DNA of 64,000 nt, taken from NCBI GenBank assembly GCA_910589415.1, contig OU342637.1, positions 42,252,162-42,316,161 of the forward strand, in the 5' to 3' direction. The notes below the pieces were generated by a model that had not been told where the DNA came from, searched no databases, and was given only the letters and a program-made list of their open reading frames with translations. A program made the position numbers and the translations under genes. The DNA comes from Malachius bipustulatus (taxonomy: Eukaryota; Arthropoda; Insecta; Coleoptera; Melyridae). Every line of letters starts with the position of its first letter. The first letter of the stretch is position 1. Of this stretch, positions 22,909-33,499 are shown one piece after another.

Positions 22909-23177
22909 CGTATTAGTAAATATTTTGGCTCCCCTAAATGCTTTAGAGAGAAAGAGTTTAGAATATCAATTTCCTTAAGACTGAGATCCAGACATTGTAA
23001 AATTATTCAAACCAGCCAATTTTTATATTCACACAATATCTTCTTAAAAATTAACTATTTTGGTAATTTTCATGTTTTTTATAAGCCTATACTTACTTCC
23101 TATTCCGAAGATATTAGGTAAGTCAAACGAGAATCGTAGTAAAACTACCCTTTGTTTGATGGATTGGAATGTAGAGG
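22909..23177. other. No gene recognised
   Basis: Short AT-rich interval between two inverted-repeat elements. Confidence 0.4.
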
Positions 23178-25086
23178 CAAATACGCTAAAATATTAATAC
23201 CGGACACTCCTATACCTATAGTATTGCAACAGGTTGCGTCCATTTTAGCAGCGCCACCAAGCATGAACTGGGACCACTAAAAATTAAATTTGGTGAAACA
23301 TAGCGGGAGTTTTAAATATCAACGCTGAATAGAAAAGCCCTTAAAATTAATTAGACGGAATAGACGGAGGAAATTGGGACGAAGAAATAATTATAATACA
23401 ACAATAAACAACAAAGTTTTCAATATGTTTATTATATTAACAATAATTAACTACTATTACACACAAGGGGATGGTGGAGTATAACTCACTCCGAATTTTG
23501 GGAAAATTTTTACATAAAACGTTAAGTTATGACCATTATAGACGATATCTTGAAAAAAATTTGCGGAATATACATAAAATATTGAGAAAAATGAGTTTAA
23601 AGTATCATAAAATTGACCAAAAATGACAGTTCAATTTCCATTAAATTCACTAAACTGACAGATTCGTAGAAGTGAGAATGATCATGTTGTGCAGCGTTGT
23701 CATATCTATTATTTATTACTAACATCTTGTGAAATAAAAATATTTGGTATAATTTGCGAAGGTTATTGTTTTAATTTTAAAATTTCAAATATTTCTATTC
23801 AGAAATACATCAAAAGTTATAAATGGTCCATGCGAGAGGGCAAGGATAATATCACAGAGGCCGTCAAATAGATAATGGGCCATAAGACTGGTTATTAAAG
23901 TTATGTTTGAATATTTTCAGACTGATAATGTACCAATTCATAATTAACTAAATAAAACACATTTTTGATTTTGATTTATTTCCTCTTATAAAAAATCACA
24001 TCATAAAACATGAGTTTTTAATTTCAAAATAATATATTATTGACCATAACAACGTGACAACGTCGCAAAACATTATATTTTATTGAAGTGTCCATGAATG
24101 GCATTGTTGACATTTCGATTATTGCCTCACGGCTTTGTTGTGAATTGTTTTCAACTCATTAAAGGTTATGTCAGTTTAATTAATTATCATCGAAAATTAA
24201 AAACCATTTTTAGAAATTACCCTACACATTTAAGAAATGAAACTGTTAAAACAAGTTCAGGAACCTTTAATAATCTTACTAGATAAGTGAAAGCACTTTT
24301 AGCACGCACAAAACTGGAAATAATGGAGCGAGAAAACTGTTGATGAAATGAAAAAATCGAGTTAAAAATTCGTTTTTTTCAAAATTGTACGAAGGGTCCG
24401 CAAATTTTTTTGCTTAAATCGACTTGTTTTAAGGTAAGCTTCCTTCCTATATAGAAATTTTCCTAAAATTCGGAGTGAAGTATTCTCCACCAGAACCCAA
24501 AATAATATGGTGAGAAATCGGCTTCGACACTCCACACTTTTTCAAAGTTTCTTCATTCATCGATGTTATTATAACCTATTTCTTGTTCCTATTTCCATCA
24601 GCATAGTTATAAAATATTAATAAGTTTATTTACGCGGCTTCTAAAGTTAACTTTATACATAATTCTTTATTCCTGCTTGGAACACCGTGGAAAGATCTGG
24701 ACATGCTTAACAATCCATAGTTGGAGCAACCGCACACAGCACACAGCACATATTTTCCAGACCTTATGTTCACTTTAATACAGCGGTACCTACATTATAA
24801 ATGCCTATTTAATTGCGTACGCAACAAAATTATCCGCTGATATAATGCGAGAGTAACTTTAAATTGAAATTATACTTGAAACTAAAACGTTCAATTACTA
24901 ATGACAATAAATTATTAATAATAATTAATTATCATTGACTGCATCAGCTGTCAAAAACCATGAAAAGTTACCTAACTTTGAATTTAAAAAACAGCTTAGT
25001 GGTCCCAGTTCCTGCATGAGGGCGCTGTAAAAATGGACGTAGGTTTTGAGTGGAAGTGTCAGGTATTAATATTTTAAGGTATTTGG
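23178..25086. mobile_element. Large inverted-repeat element with nested element
   Basis: Left arm (from CAAATACGCTAAAATATTAA, then GGACACTCC, GTCCATTTTAGCAGCGCC and GAACTGGGACCACTAA) has its diverged reverse complement at 24985-25086. About 90-100 bp of imperfect TIR. The middle is non-coding and holds a second TIR element (23472-24492). Target duplication not resolved. Confidence 0.65.
23472..24492. mobile_element. Nested TIR element, about 1.0 kb
   Basis: TIRs: TGGTGGAGTATAACTCACTC plus CGAATTTTGGGAAAATTT on the left, and the reverse complement of a close variant on the right (ending CTCCACCA at 24492). Two small open frames inside (23689-23871, 24098-24286) have no recognisable similarity. 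Non-autonomous. Confidence 0.7.
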
Positions 25087-25709
25087 TAGAGGTATATATT
25101 TTAATTTTATTTAATAATTTTATAGATAATATTTGTCAAATAACAATAATAAACTACTTCATCAGTTATATCTGACAGATGACAATTTGAAAAAGTAACA
25201 ACATGCTTAATGATCGCTGTTTGAAGTTTAAATTTGAATAAAATTTCATAATTATTCTTGAAAATGCTAAGAAACGCTTAGATGCGTTTTCCTTGAAAAC
25301 GATACATTTTCTTGACATGAAATAAGTATAATTTTTTTATGTAAAAATAACGTACGCTCCATAAAGTTTACCAATAGTAACGAAAATTATTGATAATAAA
25401 AAAATATGATAAAAAGCACACTGAAAAATTGTGTCGACAGCGCCCTCTGCATTATGCTACAAGACTTTGATGCTATTATCGTTTAGCTGCCTCTGAAAGT
25501 GACGTATATAAATTTTCAGCTTGATCGCAACTTTGGTTACCGAAATTTACACAATTTTAAATTTCGAATTTTCTTCTTCGAGGTGCCTCGAGGTGCATAA
25601 CTTTTTGAGGAAGCACTTTTGTACTAAGGAGTGTTTCGTTTAATTGCTTTTCCTCGAGGTCGCAAAGCTGTAGCTGAGCTATGTCCCATTAATTTACGGA
25701 CACCCTGTA
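25087..25709. other. Non-coding with a MITE end
   Basis: No gene seen. GGACACCCTGTATAA at 25699-25713 is a right end of the TA-CAGGGTGTCC type and abuts the next TIR element. Confidence 0.45.
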
Positions 25710-25904
25710 TAAAGGCCCAGTTACACGGTGCGTGGTTCGGCGAACCACGTAACTGGTGCGTGGTTCGCAGAGACTCGCACTTTAGCGAACCAGGGGTGGT
25801 CAGACAGTTTGTGGCTCGTTTAGTTTTTTTTCGCTCGTTTAGTTTTTTTTTCGCAATCGGTTCGCCGAGACAACATAGAACCTAGTTTGTTTTATTGAAA
25901 GCAA

Positions 25905-26365
25905 GTTTGATAATGATATCGTAATTTATTCCGGGCTGACCTGCCATGGTCCATGGAGATTTGCTCCGAACGTTTCGTCTACAGCTGCGGTAGACATCAT
26001 CAGCGGTTACGTGTAGACAGCTGGACATGTGTGGACATGACTGAACTGCTGGGAGAGCGCTGCTATTTATAGCATGATGGACTGGTGACGTCATACCCTC
26101 TCCGCAAGCTATCTCCACTGTATCAACGGCCAGTCTCTCCAATGATGTCATAGATTTCTGAATCAGACGATGACTTTTTTTGGTGTGACTTAACGCCGGA
26201 TACAAATTCTCCGCAGTTTCATTCTTTCCTCCTGCATATTGAAATTATTTGGGTATTTATTAGTTTCAATAGACTAACGATGTAAACGGGTGCAGTGTGA
26301 AGTAGTGGACAGCGATTTTAGTTTCTTCAAAGCAAATGGCATAATGATCCTGAAGTAGTTCCGAT
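25905..26365 (-). pseudogene. Penelope-like fragment (minus), GIY-YIG tail and 3' region
   Basis: Minus-strand reading from 26365 gives TSELLQDHYAICFEETK, the last part of a Penelope-type GIY-YIG segment. Beyond a gap comes NLYPALSHTKKSHRLIQKSM and a long tail to about 25900, then the hammerhead-like core (25971-26003). The pieces are in more than one frame and lack the reverse transcriptase. The assignment rests on similarity to the Penelope C-terminus and on the same protein being visible on the plus strand next to it. Confidence 0.6.
25971..26003 (-). ncRNA. Hammerhead ribozyme core in Penelope fragment
   Basis: Minus strand reads CTGATGA, then a 6-bp stem GTCTAC/GTAGAC around a 7-base loop, then GAAAC, i.e. 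the hammerhead core with stem II perfectly paired. Flanking CCG upstream and CGG downstream could form a short stem I, with cleavage after a U. Penelope-like retroelements are known to carry such hammerhead motifs with very short stem III. I infer the fold from base pairing alone. Activity is untested. Confidence 0.6.
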
Positions 26366-26640
26366 GTTTGTACGCATACATCGGAACTACTAAACGCAAC
26401 GTCAACACTCGCGTGACCGAACATAAGAGAAACTGCCGACTGGGCCAGATAGACAAGTCGGCTATCGCGGAGTACGCCGTAATTCAGGATCACCATGCCA
26501 TTTTCTATGAAGAAACGAAAGTCCTGTCCACTACTTTACACTACTACACCTATTTATATCGTGATGCTATTGAAATTTATAAACATCCAAGAATGAAACT
26601 ACGGAGGATTTGGTATCCGGCGTTACGTCTGACTTAAAGA
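26366..26640 (+). pseudogene. Penelope-like GIY-YIG domain fragment (plus)
   Basis: Plus-strand frame reads YAYIGTTKRNVNTRVTEHKR then NCRLGQIDKSAIAEYAV and HAIFYEETKVLSTT, ending IWYPALRLT. The Y-IG--KR-----EH---C-L-----SA-AEH pattern is the GIY-YIG endonuclease part and C-terminus of Penelope-like elements, from family knowledge. The H of AEH is Y here and the reverse transcriptase is missing. The fragment lies head to head with the minus-strand fragment, which starts at the adjoining base. Confidence 0.7.
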
Positions 26641-26880
26641 AGTCATCGTCTGACTGAGTATCTATGACATCATCGGAGAGACCGGTCGTTGCTCTACGGT
26701 GGAGATAGCCAGTGGAGAGGGTATGACCTCACCAGACCATCACCCTATAAATAGGACCGCTCTCCCAACTGTCAAGTTAGTTATCACTGTACACGTAACT
26801 GCCGATCATGTCTGTTCGCAGAAAATTTCCATGCATCACGGCAAAGGTGCCCGGAATCATTTACGATTATAGCATTAAAA
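26641..26880 (+). pseudogene. Penelope-like 3' region without ribozyme stem
   Basis: Continues the plus-strand fragment (GTCATCGTCTGACTGAG, GACATCATCGGAGAGACCGG, CTATAAATAGGACCGC) and parallels 25905-26220 read on the minus strand. At the hammerhead position (about 26795-26830) it reads GCCGATCATGTCTGTTCGCAG, so the second half of stem II and the GAAAC are deleted. Confidence 0.5.
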
Positions 26881-27569
26881 AGCAGTATACGACTAACTAT
26901 CAAATACCTAACTATCGAAGATCACATTTTAATTTCCGCCTGCATGCAATACAAGACACAATTATTTGCATAAAATAAATTGCAAAACTGAGCATTGGTT
27001 TTGCACGATATGGCGAACCAGCACCAACCGACGGTAAACCTAGACGAACCTATCGGTTCGCCCGCTTTGTTCTGTGCAAAATTTACCTACTCCCCGATGG
27101 ATAGGGCGAACCACAGACCACGAGCCGTGAGCCCATAGCGAGCCACCTATGTCACACGGTGCGTGGTTCGCGGCTCCTCGATACCGATTCGCCGAACCAC
27201 GGACCGTGTAACCGGGCCTTAAGCTGTAGAAATGTAATTGAACGAAGTAATCAGACGTTTTTTTTTATTGTTATTATCATCAGGACAGTGAACAATTATT
27301 ACCGATTAAGATATTTTGGGATTATCTACTTTTAGTGTGATGAACTGAAACTATTTTTTCAACATAACTTTTCTATAATTATATTCTATGCTCTTCATCA
27401 GTGTAAAGGCCCAGTTACACGGTGCGTGGTTCAGCAAACCACGGAACTGGTGCGTGGTTCGCAAAGACTCACACTTTAGCGAACCAGGGGTGGTCACAGA
27501 GTGCGTGGATCGTTTAGTTGTCTTTCGCAATCGGTTCGCCGAGACAACATGGAACCTAGTTTGTTTTAT

Positions 27570-27896
27570 TGAAAGCAAGTTTGATAATGGAATCGTAATT
27601 GTTCCGTGCTGTTGTGCCGTGGTCCGTGGAGATTTACTCGGAACGTTCCGTCTACAGATGCGCTAGACATCATCAGCGGTTACTTGTAGACAGCTGGACA
27701 TGTGTGGACATGACTGGACAGCTGGGAGAGCGCTACTATTTATAGGATGATGGTCTGCTGGCGTCATACCCCCTCCACTAGATATCTGCACTGTAGCAAC
27801 GGCCGATCTCTCCGATGATGTCATAGATTTCTGAATCAGACGATTACTTTTTTGAATGTGACTTAACGCCGGATACGAAATCCTAGGAAGTTTCAT
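27570..27896 (-). pseudogene. Penelope-like 3' fragment (minus), copy B
   Basis: Minus strand reads MKLPRISYPALSHIQKSNRL, then a tail parallel to copy A. The hammerhead position (27644-27676) keeps CTGATGA and stem II (GTCTA-...-TAGAC) but has GGAAC instead of GAAAC, so the ribozyme is probably inactive. Confidence 0.55.
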
Positions 27897-27904
27897 TCCT
27901 TAAG

Positions 27905-28150
27905 TTAGCTGTCGCGGAGTACGCCGTGCTTCAGGATCACCATGCCATTTGCTTTGAAGAAACGAAGGTCATGTCCACTACTTCACACTACTACACCCAT
28001 TTATATCGTGATGCTATTGAAATTTATAAATAAATGCCCAAGAATGAATTAGTTATCAGTGTACACGTAATCGTCGATGATGTCTATTCGGAGAAAATTT
28101 CCACGGACCACGGCACAAGTTCCCGGCGGGATCAAGTACGATTATAGCAA
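27905..28150 (+). pseudogene. Penelope-like fragment (plus), copy B
   Basis: Plus strand reads a piece of the GIY-YIG tail (CGGAGTACGCCGTGCTTCAG to TGATGCTATTGAAATTTATA), matching 26465-26583, followed by the 3' region with the ribozyme stem deleted (28070-28110). Frame breaks throughout. Confidence 0.5.
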
Positions 28151-28712
28151 TAAAAAGCAGTGTACGAAGACTTGCTATCAAATACCAAACTATCGAAGAT
28201 TACATTTTAATTCCCGCCTGCATGCAATACAAGACTCAATTATTGGATAAAATAAATTGCAAAACTGAGCATTGGTTCGCAACATGGCGAACCAGCACGA
28301 ACCGACGACAAATCTACACGAACCTATCGGTTCGGCCGCTTTGTTCTGTGCAAATTTACCGACTCCCGATGGATACGGTGAACCACACACCACGAACCGC
28401 GAGCCCATAGCGAGCCACCTATGTCACACGGTACGTGGTTCGCGGCTCGTCGAGACAGGTTCGCCGAACCACGGACCGTGTAACCGGGCCTTAATAAATA
28501 TGTGAAATGTTACATAAAAAATTGATTTTTTTAAACATGTTGACTACTTACTTAAAACTTTAGATTTTCGTAATTATTTTCGATGAAATTAATTTTGGTT
28601 TCTTGATCAAAAAGTGGTAAAAAGCACGAACAATGTGACTTTTTTTTAATTTAATAATGATAATGATAATCATTTTTTATAGTAAGCTAGAGAAAAATTT
28701 AAAAAAAGAATG

Positions 28713-28908
28713 TGTCAGGTAACTGAATTACTGGTTGCCTGGTACTTATTTATTTATTATTATAATCTTATATTATTTAGTGATCTGTGATATTGACAAT
28801 GACAATTAATACATTTCATGTTTCTGGTTTTATTTTATATTTGAATAAATCAGTTTACGTCCGGCACTCATCGTGTTTGGTATTAAACATCCCCACGACT
28901 ATATAATA
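28713..28908 (+). repeat. 5' LTR of Mag-like element
   Basis: 196 bp, begins TGTCAGGTAACTG and ends CGACTATATAATA, same as 33500-33695 by eye. The TG start is normal but the TA end is not the usual CA; the target duplication fixes the boundary. Confidence 0.92.
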
Positions 28909-28926
28909 TGGCGCAGTCAGTATCAG
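28909..28926 (+). other. Primer-binding site of Mag-like element
   Basis: TGGCGCAGTCAGTATCAG starts directly after the 5' LTR, where the tRNA primer anneals. TGGCGCAGTC-type sites are used by some gypsy elements with a serine tRNA primer; I have not matched a tRNA. A nearly identical GCGCAGTCAGTA lies in the same place in the errantivirus element. Confidence 0.6.
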
Positions 28927-29041
28927 TATCAGTATCAGTGTTAGTTCGTCATTTTAATAATTGAAAGTCGACGTATAAATTAATAAAGTACCTACGAGCA
29001 ATATAAATTAAAGCAAATAATAGTAAAAATTAAAGGCACGC

Positions 29042-32000
29042 ATGACGAAAGAAGATAAAAAAGTAACAATAAGTGTTAGTGAAGAAGAAAAAGTAAAATT
29101 AAGTATGGATATCAAAGGACCGGCACCAATGTGCATGTCCGGCAATCTGGCCGAAAATTGGAAAATTTGGCTACTGAAATTCAGAAATTATGTCAAAGCG
29201 GCGAATCTCGATACGAAAAATCAAGGGATGCTATGTGCACAACTTCTTCATTTCCTAGGAGAAGATGCCATTCCAATATATATGACGTTCATCATTCCGA
29301 AAGAAGAGGAAGACAAATTAGAACCTCTAATTAATAAATTTGATAATTATTTCGTGCCAAAGAAAAACATCGTTTATGAACGATACAAATTTCTGTCATA
29401 TCGACAAACCAATGAAACAATCGAACAATTTGTTACTGAACTCAAAAACAAGGCAAAGCAGAGTGAATTAGGAGATCTACAAGACGAGTTGGTGAAAACT
29501 ATGTTAATTATCGGAATCAAAGAAGATAATTTACGAGAAAAACTTCTAGAAAAAACCAGCCTGACCTTGGATAAAGCTGTGGAATTCTGTATAATAGCAG
29601 AAAATACGAAGCAACAAAACAAGGAGATGACCAGTAAAGCGAGAGGCAACCTGGAGGTCGACGTGGTGAGAAATACTTCCAGACAACAATCCAACGTTGT
29701 CAAATCCTCAAGTCCTGCATCAGCAAACTATCATCATGAGTATCGATATCGTAATAGTGGAAGCAGACCTGGCAACGCAGCAATCAAAACGCAGTATCGC
29801 GGAATGAAAAATAATGGCAGAAATAACAGCACATCAATGTCAAGGTCAAGAAATCAGATGATTGTCAACTGCACAAAATGCAAGAAGACTCATGAAATTA
29901 ATAAATGTCCTGCATTTGGGAAGCAATGCACGGTATGTAAGAAATTCAATCATTTTTCTCATGCTTGCAGAATGAACCACATCAATTTAATTGAAACAAA
30001 TGAAGAAAACATGATGAGACAACAAGAAGAAAATGCAATAACAAGTAATGACACTTTTACAATAGATGAAGTATGTGGTAATTCAGACCAAAACAAGGAG
30101 TGGTTAACTGAAATAAAAATAAACAATGTGAGTACGAAATTCAAAATAGATTGTGGAGCGAAAGTGAATTTAATATCTAAAGATAAATTAATTAAGATAA
30201 ATCCTTGTTTACTTGATAAAATCAGAAATGTCGACGATATTTTAATGACTTATACAAAACAAAAAATTAAAATTTTAGGTAAACTTAATACAGATGTTGA
30301 ATATAAAAATGAAATTTATAATTTAGATTTCTATGTAACTAAAGAAAACTATCAATCGATCTTGGGACTAGGTGCTAGTACTCATTTGGGGATGATTAAA
30401 AGAATAGATGATGTCACAAATAATAATTCAGAAATAGATAATTTACTTATAAAATATAAAGATGTGTTTGAAGGTATAGGTAACATTGGTCTACCTTATC
30501 ATATTGAAATAGAAGAAGGTGCCAAACCGGTTGTTCAGCCCATTCGTAAAATTCCTTTTGCATTAGAAAAAGAGGTAAAAAAATGTTTAGATCATATGGA
30601 AGAAAACAAAATTATTGAAAAAGTAAATGAAACCACTGAATGGTTAAATGCAGTAGTATTGGTGAAAAAAGCAAATGGTTCTCTACGTATTTGTCTAGAT
30701 CCGCGTGATCTTAATAAAGTAATGAAAAAACAACATTGTAAAATACCGACATTTGATGAAATTTCCTCAAAATTAAAAAATGCAAAATTTTTCTCAACTT
30801 TAGATGTAACCTCAAGTTTTTGGTGTATACCTCTAGATGAAGATAGCAGCAAATTATGTACTTTTGGAACTATTTTTGGCACTTACAAATTCTTACGAAT
30901 GCCATTTGGTATAAAGGCAGCAAGTGAACTTTTTCAGGACAGGTTTAGGCAAATGTTTAAAGCTGAAGGTGTAGCTGTTTACATAGATGATTTGTTAGTA
31001 TGGGGTGAAGATCAGGAACAGCATAATAAAAGGCTAAAATCTGTTTTAGAAGTGGCAAGAAAAAATAATGTCAAATTTAATGTAGATAAATGCAAATTTA
31101 ATAAAAGCGAAGTGACATATTTAGGTTATAAATTTTCAAAAATTGGTATCTCAATTGACGATGAAAAAACAGAAGCAATAAAAAATATGCCTATACCTAA
31201 AGACAAAAAAGATGTTCAGAGATTTCTAGGTCTTATAACATATGTGGGTAGATTTGTAAATAATTTATCAGAAAAAACAAAACCCTTACGTTATTTAATT
31301 AAAAATAATACGGTGTTCAATTGGCAAAAAATACATGAGGATGCGTTTAATAAATTAAAACAAATTATAATATCTAGTGATTCATTAAAATTCTTTGATC
31401 CAAATGAAGAAGTAGTAATTTCAGTTGATGCTTCTAAAAACGGTTTAGGCGCAGCATTACTGCAAGGTGATAAGCCCTGTGCTTATGCGTCTAGAACTAT
31501 GACAGACACTCAGACTAGATACGCACAAATAGAAAAAGAATTGTTAGCTGTTTGTTTCGGGGTGGAAAAATTTCATCAGTATGTATTTGGTCGAAGATTC
31601 ACAGTCGAAACTGATCACAAACCACTTATTAATATTTTTGAGAAACCATTAAATATGTGCCCTGCGAGGTTACAGAGAATGTTACTGTCTTTGCAAAAAT
31701 ATGATATAAATCTAATTTATAAGCCTGGCAAAGATCTGGTAATTGCTGACAGTTTGTCACGTGCCACGATCGATAAAAAATATGTTGATAATAAAGATTT
31801 AGAAGCTCAAATTTGTTTAATAGAAAAAAATGTATCAATAACTGAGGAAAGACTGCTCGAATTGAAAAAACTGACTCAAACAGACAATGAATTGAAATTA
31901 TTGCAAAAGTATATAATTGATGGATGGCCAAAAAGCAAAACTAAAATTCCGGTAGACATACGACCGTATTATAAATTTAAAAATGAGATAACTGAAGCTA

Positions 32001-33178
32001 ATGGCATAATTTATAAAAATCAGAGAATAATTATTCCGGCAAAGATGAGAAGCAAAGTTCTTAACAGTTTGCATCAAGGACATTTTGGAATTAATAAATG
32101 TTTACAGAGAGCTCAAGAATCAGTATACTGGCCTGGTATATCTTCTCAAATTGAAAATATTGTAAATAGATGTGAAGTATGTCAAACTTTTTCAAATTCA
32201 AAACCTAAAGAATTCCTACAAAATATTGAAATTCCTAAGAAACCGTGGAGTAAAGTTGGAGTTGATTTATTTGAATTTAGACGTGAAAATTATCTCCTGG
32301 TGGTAGACTACTATTCCAAATATTTTGAACTTGTAAGTCTTAAAAATAACACATCATCAGAAAACATAATAAATAAATTGAAAAGCATTTTTGCAAGACA
32401 TGGTATTCCAAATTTTTTGATTTCAGATAATGCTCCAAATTTAGTTAGTCAGAAGTTTGAAAGGTTTTCAGAGTCTTGGAACTTCAAACATGTAACATCA
32501 TCGCCGTATCATCAGCAAGCGAACGGCCTAGCGGAACGTACTATTCAAACGGTAAAAAACATGATGAAAAAATGCTTCGAAAATGGCGAAGATATTTACA
32601 TGTCATTGCTGGCATACCGCAATACTCCCGTTTACAATTCATTTACCCCAGCTCAAATATTAATGTCGCGCATACTACGTGATGACATACCTAGAAAACC
32701 ATCGATGCTAGAACCAAAAATCATTAATAAAAAGCATTTTCATAATAAATTAAATTCAGCTCAAGGATCATATAAAAAATACTATGATAGAAATGCTCAT
32801 TTCAGAAAATCATTTACAAGGGGTGATAGCATCTGGTACCAAGATAAACCACAGTCTAGATGGAGAAAGGGAAAGATAGTAGATGTCTTGAAAGATAGAA
32901 CTTATAAAATTTTAAGAGCAGATAATTCTATGATTGTTAGAAATAGTAAGTTCATAAAATCTAATGTAAAAAACTTTACAAATTCATATAATTCACATAG
33001 ATATGAATATGATTTTGATGATGAAGATCCTCAGTCCATCACATCTGATTTATCGGATGACAAAGATCAATTAAATAATCAAATTAATGACGAAAATAGA
33101 GCTTGTCAGCCGTCTTCAGATTTGTATGTGACTAGATCCGGAAGAACAGTTAGAGCCCCTGTTCTTTTTAATTCGTAA
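29042..33178 (+). CDS. Gag-Pol polyprotein of Mag-like retrotransposon
   Basis: 1378 residues, one frame. Gag occupies about 25-200 (GNLAENWKIWLLKFRNY is typical of Mag-type gag). Two zinc knuckles follow at about 277-310 (a C-X2-C-X3-H-X4-C and a C-X2-C-X4-H-X4-C). The protease is near 369 with IDCGAKVNLIS, so the usual D-T/S-G is D-C-G. Reverse transcriptase spans about 480-660 with PFGIKAASELF and the catalytic YIDD near 645. RNase H is near 794 (VDASKNGLGAALL). Integrase has an H-H-C-C finger from about 1010 (C-X2-C at EVCQTF) and D, D, E near 1074, 1128 and 1163. The protein packages and copies the element RNA in the cytoplasm and integrates the DNA. Start chosen at the first ATG of the frame, 133 bases after the LTR. 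Confidence 0.93.
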   Translation: MTKEDKKVTISVSEEEKVKLSMDIKGPAPMCMSGNLAENWKIWLLKFRNYVKAANLDTKNQGMLCAQLLHFLGEDAIPIYMTFIIPKEEEDKLEPLINKFDNYFVPKKNIVYERYKFLSYRQTNETIEQFVTELKNKAKQSELGDLQDELVKTMLIIGIKEDNLREKLLEKTSLTLDKAVEFCIIAENTKQQNKEMTSKARGNLEVDVVRNTSRQQSNVVKSSSPASANYHHEYRYRNSGSRPGNAAIKTQYRGMKNNGRNNSTSMSRSRNQMIVNCTKCKKTHEINKCPAFGKQCTVCKKFNHFSHACRMNHINLIETNEENMMRQQEENAITSNDTFTIDEVCGNSDQNKEWLTEIKINNVSTKFKIDCGAKVNLISKDKLIKINPCLLDKIRNVDDILMTYTKQKIKILGKLNTDVEYKNEIYNLDFYVTKENYQSILGLGASTHLGMIKRIDDVTNNNSEIDNLLIKYKDVFEGIGNIGLPYHIEIEEGAKPVVQPIRKIPFALEKEVKKCLDHMEENKIIEKVNETTEWLNAVVLVKKANGSLRICLDPRDLNKVMKKQHCKIPTFDEISSKLKNAKFFSTLDVTSSFWCIPLDEDSSKLCTFGTIFGTYKFLRMPFGIKAASELFQDRFRQMFKAEGVAVYIDDLLVWGEDQEQHNKRLKSVLEVARKNNVKFNVDKCKFNKSEVTYLGYKFSKIGISIDDEKTEAIKNMPIPKDKKDVQRFLGLITYVGRFVNNLSEKTKPLRYLIKNNTVFNWQKIHEDAFNKLKQIIISSDSLKFFDPNEEVVISVDASKNGLGAALLQGDKPCAYASRTMTDTQTRYAQIEKELLAVCFGVEKFHQYVFGRRFTVETDHKPLINIFEKPLNMCPARLQRMLLSLQKYDINLIYKPGKDLVIADSLSRATIDKKYVDNKDLEAQICLIEKNVSITEERLLELKKLTQTDNELKLLQKYIIDGWPKSKTKIPVDIRPYYKFKNEITEANGIIYKNQRIIIPAKMRSKVLNSLHQGHFGINKCLQRAQESVYWPGISSQIENIVNRCEVCQTFSNSKPKEFLQNIEIPKKPWSKVGVDLFEFRRENYLLVVDYYSKYFELVSLKNNTSSENIINKLKSIFARHGIPNFLISDNAPNLVSQKFERFSESWNFKHVTSSPYHQQANGLAERTIQTVKNMMKKCFENGEDIYMSLLAYRNTPVYNSFTPAQILMSRILRDDIPRKPSMLEPKIINKKHFHNKLNSAQGSYKKYYDRNAHFRKSFTRGDSIWYQDKPQSRWRKGKIVDVLKDRTYKILRADNSMIVRNSKFIKSNVKNFTNSYNSHRYEYDFDDEDPQSITSDLSDDKDQLNNQINDENRACQPSSDLYVTRSGRTVRAPVLFNS

Positions 33179-33487
33179 ATCAATTTTTAGGATAAGTAAG
33201 ATAAGTTTAATTTTTTCTAGCTGGTAAGAACCAACATGTTGTTGATTATTGCAGAATAATTAATTTAGAGATATTTTGGGGACATGAGGGAGAGTAAATT
33301 TTATGTTAATATTTTCATTTAAAAGTTAAGGATGGACACTGTACATACTTTTTGTTATATTTCAAAAACTCAATTTCAATTTAGTGTAATTCACAATACT
33401 TCAGATGTAAGAGTACAACAATTGTTGATTTTTAATTTAATAACTATGTATGTCATAGTGCTCTATATTATTTAAAAATTGTTCTGT

Positions 33488-33499
33488 AAAAAAGGGGGA
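33488..33499 (+). other. Polypurine tract of Mag-like element
   Basis: AAAAAAGGGGGA directly abuts the 3' LTR, the primer for plus-strand DNA synthesis. Confidence 0.85.

Larger units (their letters stand above)
25713..27219. mobile_element. TAA-flanked TIR element copy A, carrying Penelope fragments
   Basis: Starts AGGCCCAGTTACACGGTGCG and ends with the complement (CGTGTAACCGGGCCT); TAA lies at both boundaries (25710-25712, 27220-27222). Subterminal regions contain repeated inverted GTGGTTCG/CGAACCAC motifs. A 3-bp TAA duplication fits PIF/Harbinger-type integration (TWA), though no transposase is present. The core holds two Penelope-derived fragments in opposite orientations (minus 25905-26365, plus 26366-26880). 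A shorter relative lies at 27407-28491. Confidence 0.8.
27407..28491. mobile_element. TAA-flanked TIR element copy B, with Penelope fragments
   Basis: Same family as 25713-27219: starts AGGCCCAGTTACACGGTGCG, ends CCGTGTAACCGGGCCT, TAA at both sides (27404-27406, 28492-28494). It carries the same inverted pair of Penelope fragments (minus 27570-27896, plus 27905-28150) but about 420 bp less of the middle. The right subterminal region repeats GGCGAACCAGCACGAACCG and CACACGGTACGTGGTTCGCG. The shared interior shows the Penelope capture preceded spread of this family. Confidence 0.8.

Noticed and set aside
28070..28110. Hammerhead in the plus-strand Penelope fragment
   Set aside because: The second half of stem II and GAAAC are missing.
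25710..28494. piggyBac-type TTAA target for the AGGCCC elements
   Set aside because: At both copies the flank supports only TAA, and the left flank lacks TTAA, so a 3-bp duplication fits better.
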